A stretch of 64,000 nucleotides of DNA, from assembly GCA_003326195.1 (NCBI GenBank), contig LXQE01000158.1, positions 96,788 through 160,787 of the forward strand, given 5' to 3'. Below are positions 33,875 through 43,800 of the stretch, piece after piece. The DNA is from Nostoc punctiforme NIES-2108 (GTDB lineage Bacteria; Cyanobacteriota; Cyanobacteriia; Cyanobacteriales; Nostocaceae). The notes under the pieces were generated by a model that ran no database searches, was not told where the DNA came from, and saw only the letters and a program-made list of their open reading frames with translations. Position 1 is the stretch's first letter, and every line of letters starts with the position of its first letter. Position numbers and translations under genes: made by a program.

Positions 33875-35653
33875 CTACTGCGCTTTTTTATTTACTTGTA
33901 ACCAAATTTCTAAACTAGCAAGCAACCACAGCTTTACTCCATAACGACTCCAGGTATCTCCTTGATAGTTTAACCAATTACGAATTGGCAACTGCTTTAA
34001 GTAAGGAGTGATAGCTGCATTTCGATTTAACAATAAATCTCTGGCTTCTTGCTGCCAATATTTCCGAAATCCTAACTGCACCGGTACCATCATGCCACTT
34101 TTGGGACGATGAATAATTGTGTCTGGTAAAATATCTGCGTTCGTCGGAGACGTAGCGTAGGTAATCGCTTGCTTTAAAACTGCTTTTTCTTCCACTCCAG
34201 AAAGCTTATACTCTGGAGGTATCTCCATGCTTAACTCTACTACTCGTGGGTCAAATAGAGGAGAACGACCTTGCAAAAGAGCAGCTTGAGTCAAGTTACT
34301 GACTTTGGTCAAAATTTGGTCAGCGCCTTTAAATTTTATGTTCATTGCCATCAAACGATTCAGATAGCTAGCTTGAGAATATAAGTCTTCTGCAAAAATC
34401 CAAGGTGCTGTTTGTACTGCTGTCCAAACTTCTGGTTTTAAAAGTTGCGGTAAGTCAACAGCGCACTTTTGGAAGGACATTAAATAAGCTTGCAATGCAT
34501 CCTGATTGGTGACAGAGCCATATAAACTATTAATTAGCATCGGCTGATTTTTTGGCCCACCAAAACAAGGGTCGCCACCTTCACCATTCAAAACTACTTC
34601 TACGCTTTCTCTCGCCAGTCGTCCCAGCAACAGGTTGGGAACAGTCAGTGGGTCGCCAATGGGGTCATCTAAATAAGCCATTGTTTCCGGCAAACGTGAC
34701 CACATATCCTTAAAAGTAATTTCTAAAATGTGGTGCTGCGTCTGACAATGGGATGCAACGAGACTGGAAAATTCTAACTCGTTGGGACATTCCGCACCAA
34801 AATGAATCGAGAAGGTGTGAACTGGTGCTTTGTGGAATTTTGCTACTAAAGCAGTGATACTGCTAGAATCCAAACCACCAGAGAGGAAAACGCCAACGGG
34901 TTCATTTGCTGGTGGTAAATATTCTTGAACAACTTGCTCTAGAAGTTCTCGCAAGCGATCGCCATGCCATGCTAAAGGTTGATCAATTGCGATAATCTGT
35001 TCTTGAAGCTGCCAATAAGCTGTAACTTTATGGTCAGGAAATTCTAAAACGGTTCCAGGTCGCAGTTCCCGCACCTGTTCCCAAAGGGTTCGTTCTCCAG
35101 GAACAAAGGCACAACAAAGATAATCTCGCAACGCCACCAAATCTAAATCAGATGAACGATGAGGTGCTAAAGTTCTCAGTTGAGGTGCAATCCAACGAAC
35201 TGAACCAGTGGTAGTGTAATAGAGAGTACGAACACCGATGCGATCGCGAACCAATCTCAACACCTGTTTGTCTCTATCCCAAACCACTAACGCAAACATC
35301 CCCACAAGTTGGCTAAGACTTTCATTACCCCATTGTTCCCAAAGATTGGCCACCAGTTGCAGAGAACTTCCTTGAAAGCTATCCGGTTCAATTCCCAATT
35401 TTTGCAGCAATTGCACTCGGTTAGTTAACCAAACATCACCAACAACAACAAATCGTCCTCTAGAACTGATTGCTAATTTCTCCGTCGGCAATTCCGAAGT
35501 TATGCGTGGTAAAATTACAGAAATTTTCTCATCTCGCCAAGCTATATCTTCATAGTTTGCCTCAACTGTTCCCCACGCTACGCGCCAGGTTGGGTTAGTT
35601 TTGATGAATTCGATTTTAGGAGATTTACGATTTTTAAACGCATCAAATAGCAT
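33875..35653 (-). CDS. Asparagine-synthase-family protein lacking the glutaminase nucleophile
   Basis: 592 residues. The C-terminal synthetase domain has the PP-loop SGGLDSSS (about residue 258), so it should adenylate a carboxylate. The N-terminal domain is recognisably class-II glutamine amidotransferase (GRFVVVGDVWLTNRVQLLQ, LSQLVGMFALVVWDRDKQVLRLVRDRIGVRTLYYT). However, it starts MLFDAFKNRK instead of Met-Cys, so the N-terminal Cys nucleophile is missing. Family members without it (beta-lactam synthetase, carbapenam synthetase, lasso-peptide cyclase) use an internal amine or free ammonia. No peptide precursor or biosynthetic partner is seen next to it. It may be an ammonia-using enzyme or an unknown cyclase. 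Confidence 0.8.
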   Translation of the reverse strand: MLFDAFKNRKSPKIEFIKTNPTWRVAWGTVEANYEDIAWRDEKISVILPRITSELPTEKLAISSRGRFVVVGDVWLTNRVQLLQKLGIEPDSFQGSSLQLVANLWEQWGNESLSQLVGMFALVVWDRDKQVLRLVRDRIGVRTLYYTTTGSVRWIAPQLRTLAPHRSSDLDLVALRDYLCCAFVPGERTLWEQVRELRPGTVLEFPDHKVTAYWQLQEQIIAIDQPLAWHGDRLRELLEQVVQEYLPPANEPVGVFLSGGLDSSSITALVAKFHKAPVHTFSIHFGAECPNELEFSSLVASHCQTQHHILEITFKDMWSRLPETMAYLDDPIGDPLTVPNLLLGRLARESVEVVLNGEGGDPCFGGPKNQPMLINSLYGSVTNQDALQAYLMSFQKCAVDLPQLLKPEVWTAVQTAPWIFAEDLYSQASYLNRLMAMNIKFKGADQILTKVSNLTQAALLQGRSPLFDPRVVELSMEIPPEYKLSGVEEKAVLKQAITYATSPTNADILPDTIIHRPKSGMMVPVQLGFRKYWQQEARDLLLNRNAAITPYLKQLPIRNWLNYQGDTWSRYGVKLWLLASLEIWLQVNKKAQ

Positions 35654-35713
35654 GGGAAATTTTCAAGGCATATTAGTAAGAATCCTATATCTAATCACCT
35701 AAGAGCAAGCGAG

Positions 35714-35775
35714 GCTACGGTGTACGCACAAGTCTTTCTGACCCCCTCTAACTCCCCCGATGCCTTGGGCTTGGG
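35714..35775. repeat. Solo left end of element family B
   Basis: CTACGGTGTACGCACAAGT at 35714-35732 with no matching right end before the next element at 35776. Probably an older copy into which B2 inserted, or a truncated one. Confidence 0.5.
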
Positions 35776-35929
35776 CTACGGTGTACACATAAGTCGAATT
35801 ACCCCCCTTAATCCCCCCTTGGAAAGGGGGGAGACCGGAAATCTAGTTCCCTCCCCTTTCCAAGGGGAGGGTTAGGGTGGGGTAAAACCCTGGTTAATCA
35901 ACTATTTCAAACTTGTGTGTACACTGTAG
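35776..35929. mobile_element. MITE-like element B2
   Basis: CTACGGTGTACACATAAGT (left) and the reverse complement of its right end, CTACAGTGTACACACAAGT. 154 bp, with the same C/G-rich interior hairpins as B1 (29136-29312). No clear target duplication. A further C/G-rich hairpin repeat continues to ~36000. Confidence 0.7.
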
Positions 35930-36010
35930 TTTGTCAAGGGGGAGAACCGGACATTTATTTCCCCCCAATACATCGGGGGGATTAAGGGGGGTAAATCCTA
36001 AATTTACTCC

Positions 36011-36892
36011 TTATAAAGATCCAGCAATCATCCCAGCAAGTAAAATAAAACCAATCCACACGTTTTGCCGGAACATTTCACCATAAACAGAATTAGGTAA
36101 GTGTCGCTCTCTTAATCGTAGATACTGCCAAACCCATCCGATAGTAGCAACTGCAAGGCTAATCCAGAAGGCTAAGTGCAGATGTATAACTACGCCTAAC
36201 CAAGACAATAACAAGATTGTGCCAGCAAAGAAAATTCCAATGGCTAGAGGGGCATAATTACCAAAAAATAGAGCGCTAGAATTAACACCAATGCGGCGAT
36301 CGTCTTCTTTGTCGCTCATAGCGTAAACTGTATCAAATCCCAATGTCCACAGTACTGTCGCGCCCCAAAGTAACCAAGTTGGTTGAGAAATGCTTTGCGT
36401 TACTGCACTCCAGCTAATCAATACCCCAAAACCCCAAGCGATGGAAAGTACCAGTTGCGGTACAGGAAACACCCGCTTTGCACCTGGATAAAGCAAAATT
36501 ACAGGCACTGCTGCCACGCATAACCAGAAACTCAGGGGATTAAGATAAAAGGCCAAGATTGCTGCACAAGCTAGTGAGACTATAGCAACTACAATCCCAA
36601 CTTTCACAGATAAGGCGCGAGAAGCGAGGGGGCGATCGCGTGTTCTCTCGACTTCTGGATCGATATCCCGATCCCACAAATCGTTGACAACACACCCAGC
36701 CGCACTTGTGGCCAGAGTACCCAATATAATCACACCAACCAGAGGTAAAGGCGGTTTTCCTGAACCTGCCAAAAACACAGCCCAAAGGGCAGGAATCATT
36801 AAAATTAACCGCCCTTCTGGTTTATGCCAGCGTAAAAGCCGGATAATTACAAGCCAAATTGGTGATTGGGGGCGTTCTGGCGTCGTTAACAT
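36011..36892 (-). CDS. ubiA: 4-hydroxybenzoate polyprenyltransferase (plastoquinone branch)
   Basis: A membrane prenyltransferase of 293 residues from ATG 36890-36892; a TTG four codons earlier is possible. The two Asp-rich motifs for Mg-prenyl diphosphate are present: NDLWDRDIDPEVERTRDRPLASR and SDKEDDRRIGVNSSALFFG. About eight hydrophobic segments. In cyanobacteria the UbiA-type enzyme prenylates 4-hydroxybenzoate on the way to plastoquinone. Single gene. Related UbiA enzymes (chlorophyll, tocopherol) have other spacing around the first motif, so the specificity is likely but not proven. Confidence 0.88.
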   Translation of the reverse strand: MLTTPERPQSPIWLVIIRLLRWHKPEGRLILMIPALWAVFLAGSGKPPLPLVGVIILGTLATSAAGCVVNDLWDRDIDPEVERTRDRPLASRALSVKVGIVVAIVSLACAAILAFYLNPLSFWLCVAAVPVILLYPGAKRVFPVPQLVLSIAWGFGVLISWSAVTQSISQPTWLLWGATVLWTLGFDTVYAMSDKEDDRRIGVNSSALFFGNYAPLAIGIFFAGTILLLSWLGVVIHLHLAFWISLAVATIGWVWQYLRLRERHLPNSVYGEMFRQNVWIGFILLAGMIAGSL

Positions 36893-37242
36893 AGAAATCA
36901 ACAAATAACTTTAGAGAGATGAATTCACATTTCTTTACATCTATAGAATAACGTTATTTGTTATTTGTAAAAACATAACCCAAAGTGGCAACTTTAAATA
37001 TCTTTAAAATAGTCACAAAGGTTATAAATAGTAGGGTGAATAGACATAGCTCAGTTACCCTCGATCAAGCTGAGTTGCGAATGCTGAGTATTTTTTCATT
37101 TACTCAATATTCAGCACTGGCTCAATGCCCTGCTACCGCTAACAGCACTCAGTCTGAGCAAGTGTGTTGTCATAAATATCAGTGCTAGCTACCCCGACGT
37201 ATCACCGTTTGCCATCATTTCTTAATAAAGAGAGAAAACTAG
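36893..37242. other. Spacer between ubiA and ppx (divergent)
   Basis: Promoter region for both genes. It contains several CTGAG/CTCAG half-palindromes (37046-37160) but nothing assignable. A 67-codon open frame at 36985-37188 has no ribosome-binding site or family likeness. Confidence 0.4.
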
Positions 37243-38892
37243 ATGCTGAATTTAGTTTCTAGCTGGGAGAGTATTCCTACTCAACCATCTAAGCAACATC
37301 GGATTATTGCTGCCATTGACCTGGGAACAAATTCTCTACACATGGTAGTAGTCAAGATTGACCCCACACTACCAGCTTTCAGCATTATTGCAAGAGAAAA
37401 GGAAACCGTGAGGCTTGGCGATCGCAATCTTACCACTGGAGAACTCAAACCAGAGATCATTAAAAAGGCGATCGCTGCTTTAGGACGCTTCCAAGAAGTT
37501 GCCAAAACTATCAATGCTGAAACAATCATCGCTGTGGCAACTAGTGCTGTACGGGAAGCCCCCAATGGTAAAGATTTTTTGCACAAAATAGAAACGGAGT
37601 TGGGTTTAAGCGTGGACTTGATTTCTGGTCAAGAAGAAGCGCGGCGAATTTATCTTGGCGTGTTGTCGGGGATGGAATTTAATAACCAGCCCCAGATGAT
37701 TATTGATATTGGCGGTGGTTCTACAGAATTGATTTTAGGGGATAGTCAGCAAGCCCGCACTCTCACCAGTACCAAAGTTGGTGCAGTGCGACTCACTAGC
37801 GAGTTAATCACCACTGACCCCATCAGCAACACTGAGTTTCACTACTTGGAATCTTATACACGCGGTATGTTGGAACGTTCCGTGGATGAGATCCTAGCCA
37901 ACCTAAAGCTTGAGGAATCTCCCCGTTTGGTGGGTACATCTGGCACAATTGAAACCCTGGCGATGATTCATGCACGAGAAAAGTCGGGTGTTATTCCTTC
38001 CACTCTCAATGGCTACCAGTTTAGTCTTAAAGACTTGCAAGAGTTGGTAAATCGCTTACGGAAACTGAGTAATTCCGAAAGGGCTGAGATTCCTGGTATG
38101 CCAGATAAGCGTGCTGAAGTTATCCTTGCTGGAGCAGTAATATTACAGGAAGCAATGACCCTTTTGGGTAGTGAATCGATTACAGTTTGTGAGCGTTCTC
38201 TGAGAGAAGGCGTAATCGTAGACTGGATGCTAACCCACGGTTTAATTGAAGATAAGCTACGCTATCAAAGTTCAGTTCGGGAACGGAATGTTCTCAAACT
38301 CGCGGATAAATACCACATCAACTTAGAATACAGCGATCGCGTAGCAAAATTTGCCGAGAGTTTATTTGACCAAACTCAAGGTACTTTACATCATTGGGGA
38401 ACTGACGAGCGACAAATGCTGTGGGCAGCGGCAATATTACACAATTGCGGTCACTATATCAGCCATTCGTCTCACCACAAGCACTCTTACTATTTAATTC
38501 GCAATGGAGAATTACTCGGTTATACAGAAACCGAGATTGAAATTATTGCCAATTTAGCGCGTTATCATCGCAAATCGCCGCCCAAGAAAAAACATGAAAA
38601 CTACCAGAGTTTGCTGACTAAACAACAGCGACAAATTGTTAGTCAATTAAGTGCAATTTTAAGGTTGGCAGTAGCATTAGATAGACGACAAATTGGTGCA
38701 GTTGCTCAAGTGCAATGTGAGTATTATCAACAGCTTAGGCAGGTCAACCTGCTAATTTTTCCATCTCAATCAGATGATGATTGTGCTTTAGAACTTTGGA
38801 GCTTAGATTATAAAAAAGGAGTGTTTGAAGAAGAGTTTGGAGTGAAACTAGTAGCAAGTTTAGAAAAGTCTAGTATTCCTAACTTGTCTTAG
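37243..38892 (+). CDS. ppx: Exopolyphosphatase / (p)ppGpp pyrophosphatase family
   Basis: 549 residues. The N-terminal ASKHA-type Ppx/GppA domain has both phosphate-binding loops (IAAIDLGTNSLHMVVVKID and IDIGGGSTELILG) and SAVREAPNG. A C-terminal HD-like helical domain (~330-545: MLWAAAILHNCGHYISHSSHHKHSYYLI, YHRKSPPKKKH) matches the long Ppx form. It removes terminal phosphate from polyphosphate; GppA activity cannot be excluded. The ATG at 37243 has a weak purine-rich leader (AAAGAGAGAAAACTAG). Confidence 0.93.
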   Translation: MLNLVSSWESIPTQPSKQHRIIAAIDLGTNSLHMVVVKIDPTLPAFSIIAREKETVRLGDRNLTTGELKPEIIKKAIAALGRFQEVAKTINAETIIAVATSAVREAPNGKDFLHKIETELGLSVDLISGQEEARRIYLGVLSGMEFNNQPQMIIDIGGGSTELILGDSQQARTLTSTKVGAVRLTSELITTDPISNTEFHYLESYTRGMLERSVDEILANLKLEESPRLVGTSGTIETLAMIHAREKSGVIPSTLNGYQFSLKDLQELVNRLRKLSNSERAEIPGMPDKRAEVILAGAVILQEAMTLLGSESITVCERSLREGVIVDWMLTHGLIEDKLRYQSSVRERNVLKLADKYHINLEYSDRVAKFAESLFDQTQGTLHHWGTDERQMLWAAAILHNCGHYISHSSHHKHSYYLIRNGELLGYTETEIEIIANLARYHRKSPPKKKHENYQSLLTKQQRQIVSQLSAILRLAVALDRRQIGAVAQVQCEYYQQLRQVNLLIFPSQSDDDCALELWSLDYKKGVFEEEFGVKLVASLEKSSIPNLS

Positions 38893-38899
38893 AAATTAG

Positions 38900-38925
38900 G
38901 GTGCGTTAACACAGTGTAACGCACC
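38900..38925. terminator. Hairpin after ppx
   Basis: GGTGCGTTA - 8 nt - TAACGCACC, seven bases after the ppx stop codon. There is no T-run; the arms are a common cyanobacterial dispersed repeat, so termination is only likely. Confidence 0.5.
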
Positions 38926-39235
38926 TGTAAATAGCTTATTTTTATGCTTGCGATCGCTAATAAACTTGAGAAGTTAGTCTCAGTATAAAAGTTTAAGGTA
39001 AAACTCAGAAAAATTTATTTAATAACTTTTTAGGAAGGTATGATTAACAACTAATATTTTATTGTACAACAAAAATATTAATTAAATTTGTAACCTGTAT
39101 TACATTAAAATATTCATCTAATTTTGACATCCAACTTAAGGATGAATTTATAACTGTCCTAAGAACCATTTAAAAACAAAAATTAGTAATTAGAATAGAC
39201 TTAACAATCTATTAAATGTAGGTTATGTTGCTAGT

Positions 39236-39265
39236 GGATATCTAAGCCGGGAAACTTAGATATCC
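39236..39265. repeat. Perfect 11-bp stem hairpin
   Basis: GGATATCTAAG - CCGGGAAA - CTTAGATATCC, flanked by CTAGTG (39231) and CACTAG (39278), which could lengthen the structure. Position between genes, purpose unknown. Confidence 0.6.
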
Positions 39266-39445
39266 TTATATAAAATTTCACTAGTTTAATAAGTAATCAT
39301 GCAGACATAATATTGAGAGCTGCCAAAGAAACTTGCGCAGAAGCTTAGAAAGAAGTAGGGCGCAAGGCCAAAAGCCCCTACGACAGGTGTGGTTCAAATA
39401 TATGAAAACTGCTGTAGCTGTTGTTTGCGCTCTGAAGTTATTCAT

Positions 39446-39608
39446 GCACCTGATATCTTGCACTCTTGCACTGGAAGTCGCGGCTACACAGGCAAAACCC
39501 GCCTGCGCGGGTTGAAAACCTTGATTTTGCATTAGTCCGCGTAGGCGGACGAAAGTTTGTATAGCCGCGATTTCTAATCGCCAGGGCTAGGTGCAAGATA
39601 TGAGGCAC
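39446..39608. mobile_element. MITE-like element C (163 bp)
   Basis: Ends GCACCTGATATCTTGCAC and, reverse-complemented, GTGCCTCATATCTTGCAC. Inside lie a second inverted layer, CGCGGCTA ... TAGCCGCG, and hairpins CCCGCCTGCGCGGG and GTCCGCGTAGGCGGAC. No coding capacity, no convincing target duplication. Confidence 0.65.
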
Positions 39609-39822
39609 TGCGCATGCGCACTTTTTGAGGGGTAAAAACCTGATTTGGTATAAGTATTAACTGTATTTATATCGGAAGCTAAACCAACTGAAGACGATTA
39701 AGGTAAATTATCTACGTGATTACACTAAAATTACTTTGTAGACTGGTGCTTTTTAGGTTGACTAGATAGATAATAAAAGTAGGTATGAGCAAAAATAGAG
39801 AACTCACATTTAAGGAGCTTTA

Positions 39823-40377
39823 ATGACTAAAGGTATTACCGGTGCTGTAAATTCACTAGTAGCAAACTTCTCGCGACGAAATGCACTTTTGTGGCTTGGA
39901 GGTAGTGGAATAACTACCGCCTTGATGGTGGCAACACAAAAGGAAGTGAACGCTAAAGACAACAAAGAGTTGAAATTGGTGAACCCACCAACATTATATA
40001 ATCCAACCCAAAATGGCTATAGCCATATAGCTGTGACACCATCAAGGGCGAGAACCGTCTATATTTCTGGTCAGTTTGGTTCCGATTTACAAGGGAATCT
40101 TGTCTCCAATGAATTTGAAAAGCAGTTAATACAGGCTTTTAAAAACCTCCGTTATGCCATAGCAGCGGTTGGGGCACAACCACAAGATGTAGCAAAAATT
40201 ACTGTTCTTATAGTGGATCACAACCAAAGTAAATTGATTCCATTAGGGCGTGAAATTATAAATTTATGGGGGAATAAACCACCAGCAAACACTCTTATTC
40301 CCGTTCCTAGACTTGCTCTTGACGGTATGTTGTTTGAAATTGATGCTTATGCGGTAATTCCAGATAACCGTAGTTGA
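39823..40377 (+). CDS. Exported RidA-like protein
   Basis: 184 residues. The first ~50 residues look like a twin-arginine signal (FSRRNALLWLGGSGITTALMVA, then a basic/polar stretch). The rest is a RidA/YjgF domain (RARTVYISGQFGSDLQGNLVSNEFEKQLIQAFKNLRYAIAAVGAQPQDVAKITVLIVDHNQ, PANTLIPVPRLALDGMLFEIDAYAVIP). Typical RidA hydrolyses reactive enamines in the cytosol and has a conserved Arg binding the substrate carboxylate; here a VPRLA Arg is at the corresponding place. A secreted form is unusual. The start has a TTAAGGAGCTTTA ribosome-binding site. Confidence 0.82.
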   Translation: MTKGITGAVNSLVANFSRRNALLWLGGSGITTALMVATQKEVNAKDNKELKLVNPPTLYNPTQNGYSHIAVTPSRARTVYISGQFGSDLQGNLVSNEFEKQLIQAFKNLRYAIAAVGAQPQDVAKITVLIVDHNQSKLIPLGREIINLWGNKPPANTLIPVPRLALDGMLFEIDAYAVIPDNRS

Positions 40378-40804
40378 GAGCTGGTTTCAATATAACCCTA
40401 TCAATCACAGTCGGCGGAATAACAAACTTCCGCTACTGTCAATCAATAATAGTCTCTACTATTTGAGTAGGTAATTGCCTTTCGTCAGACTACGAAACCT
40501 AACTAAAAATCCCAGCAGGTGCTAATAGTTAGCTTTTGTTAACTTGGCTTTTTAAAGATTAAAGGGAAAAGGTGAAAGGTTTCTAATCCCTTTACCTTTA
40601 ATATTTCTCCAGCCCTCAGAAGCACATTTTTGAGTTGAGAAATTACTAGCTTACGCTTTGCAGCTTCCTAATTTTCTACTGAGAATCTTGACGTTTTTGT
40701 GTAGGATATTCTATCTCTGCATTTGATGCTTTCAAAGCTTGTCCTCACAGATGCGGTTACTAATTTGGGAACAATCAATTTATAAATCACTAGGATTTAA
40801 CAGT
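40378..40804. other. Spacer before the giant kinase gene
   Basis: Mostly non-coding. Contains a polypurine stretch and its near-complement (AAAGGGAAAAGGTGAAAGG and CCCTTTACCTTT, 40560-40605) that could form a hairpin. An open frame back to TTG 40739 is in phase with the kinase but not family-like. Confidence 0.4.
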
Positions 40805-43800
40805 ATGTTTAGCACTCATGTTAATATTTCTGGATACCAGATAATTGAAGAAATCTACAATGGTTCGAGAACTATAGTTTATCGAGGGTATAGAGAAACT
40901 GATTCATTACCTGTAGCGATCAAACTGCTGAAAAATCAATATCCCTCCTTTAATGAACTGGTGCAGTTTCGCAATCAGTACACCATTGCCAAAAATCTCA
41001 ACTCATCTTTAATTGTCCAAACTTACAGCCTGGAGGTGTATCAAAATGCTTATGCGTTGGTGATGGAAGATTTTGGTGGCATTTCTCTAAAAGATTATTT
41101 TGCTCACGATCAAACGCGAGATATTAGGTTTTTACAAGAGTTTTTTCAAATAGCGATCGCACTGTGTAATACCTTAGAGATACTCTATAATCAGCGCATC
41201 ATTCATAAAGATATCAAACCGAGCAATATTTTAATTAATCCTCATTCCAAACAAGTTAAATTAATCGACTTTAGTATTGCCTCTCTATTACCAAGGGAAA
41301 CGCAAATGCTAATCAGCCCCAATGTATTAGAAGGAACACTAGCTTATATTTCTCCAGAACAAACAGGGAGAATGAATCGGGGAATTGACTACCGGACTGA
41401 TTTTTATTCACTTGGTGTAACTTTCTACGAATTACTCACAGGTGAGTTACCTTTTCAATCAAACGATCCAATGGAGTTGGTACATTCCCATATTGCTAAA
41501 ATAGCCTCATCAATAGATGTAATTAACTTACAAATTCCGCCGATAATTTCGGATATCGTCAGCAAATTAATGGCAAAAAATGCTGAAGGTCGCTATCAAA
41601 GTGTATTAGGATTGAAGCATGATTTAGAAATTTGTTTTGCTCAACTGAAAACAACTGGTAAAATTGAAAGTTTCCCAATTGGTCAAAGGGATGTGTGCGA
41701 CAGATTTATTATCCCTGATAAACTCTATGGACGAGAAGCAGAAGTAGAAACTCTACTAGAAGCATTTGAAAATGTCAGCCTGGGAGCAACAGAAATAATC
41801 CTGGTAGCTGGGTTTTCGGGGATTGGTAAAACTGCTGTTGTTAACGAAGTGCATAAACCTATTATTCGTCAACACGGTTATTTTATCAAAGGTAAATTTG
41901 ACCAATTTAATCGGAATATTCCTTTTTCTGCATTTGTCCAAGCTTTCCGTAACTTCATGGAGCAATTACTGGCAGAAAGTAATGTCCAAATACAAAAATG
42001 GCAAAATCAAATTATTCAAGCATTAGGTGAAGACGGACAGGTCATTATTGAAGTCATTCCCGAATTAGAAAAAATTATTGGCAGACAACCACCTGCACCA
42101 GAATTATCAGGTAACGCAGCACAAAACCGATTTAATTTATTATTTCAGAAATTTCTCCAAATATTTACAACTAAAGAACATCCTTTAGTTATATTCTTAG
42201 ATGACTTGCAGTGGGTAGATTCGGCTTCATTGAAACTCATACAATTATTAATGAATGAAGCTAATCAGGGATATTTATTGTTAATTGGTGCGTATAGAGA
42301 CAATGAAGTATTCTCAGCACATCCATTGATGGTAATGTTGGATGAAATTCGCAAAACAGGTGTCAAGCTAAATAGTCTTAACCTAAAGCCACTCAACCAA
42401 TTACAATTGAATCAACTTGTAGCCGATACATTAAATTGTGCAGAGAATGTAGCATTATCTCTTTCACAATTGATTTTCCGTAAAGCTCAAGGAAATCCAT
42501 TTTTTGCAACTCAAATTCTGAAATCATTACATCAAGACCAACTGATTCAATTCAATTTTGCCGAGGGATGTTGGCAATGTGACATTTCTCAAATCAATCA
42601 GCAAACTCTAGCAGACAATGTTGTTGATTTTATGGTTTTCCAATTACGAAGACTACCAGAATCAACTCAAAAACAATTGAAGCTAGCCGCTTGTATTGGT
42701 AATCAGTTCGATTTAAAAACATTAGCGATTGTTTCTAAACAATCAGAGATAGAAACCGCAGATTGTTTGTGGAAGGCTTTGCAAGAAGGGTTGATTTTGC
42801 CGCAAAGTGAGGTTTATAAGTTTTTTGTTGGTTCCGAAAATCAAGCAGCTACTCAAGAACAGTCTGAGATGGTTGTATATAAATTTTTACACGATCGCGT
42901 CCAGCAAGCTGCCTATTCACTCATTCCAGAAGCACAAAAACAGTCAACACACTTGCAAATTGGGCAATTGTTATTGCAGAATATACCTAAAGAGCAGCAA
43001 GAGTCAGGAATTTTTGCGATCGTTAACCAATTCAATTACGGACTAGAATTATTAAAGGAAGTTGACGAACGAGAACATTTATCCCGGTTAAATCTGATAG
43101 CTGGTTGTAAAGCCAAAAACTCGACTGCTTATGCGACAGCAGTTGAGTATTTAAAAGTGGCGATCCTTTTATTACCGATAAATGCTTGGCAAAGCAGCTA
43201 CGATTTGGCCCTTGCTGTTTACGAATCTGCGGCTGAGGCAGAATATCTAAATACAAACTTTGATTCATCAAAATCATTAGTAGAGATTATCCTCAAAAAC
43301 GCTAAATCTCCACTAGAAAAAGTTCGTACCTATGAGATTCAAATCCAATCTTATACGGCGCAAAATAAATTCATTGAAGCAATAGCCACAGGTAGAGAAG
43401 CACTGCAATTACTAGATTTGACGTTACCTGAAGACAGTAATGCTCAAATTATTTTTGAGGAACATGACCAATTACAACAAATGTTTGTTCATCAATCGAT
43501 TGCAGCATTGGCAAATATGCCAGAAATAATTGATCCCCAAAAATTAGTTGCGCTCCGTATATTATCTGGTTTGTTTGCTCCAGTTTATATAGCCAAACCG
43601 ATGTTATTGCCGCTCAAAATTTTTACAATGATCAAAATTTGTATCCAGTACGGCAACTCACCACAGGCAGCTGTTGCTTATAGTCTCTATGGATTATTTT
43701 TGTGCAGTATTGGTGCAATTGAAGATGGGTATCAGTTTGGTAAACTGGCAGTACAACTTTTAGAAAATTTTCAAACTAAAGAACTTAAAAGTAGGGTTTA

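Noticed and set aside
36985..37188. 67-codon open frame before ppx
   Set aside because: No ribosome-binding site and no family likeness; composition fits a spacer.
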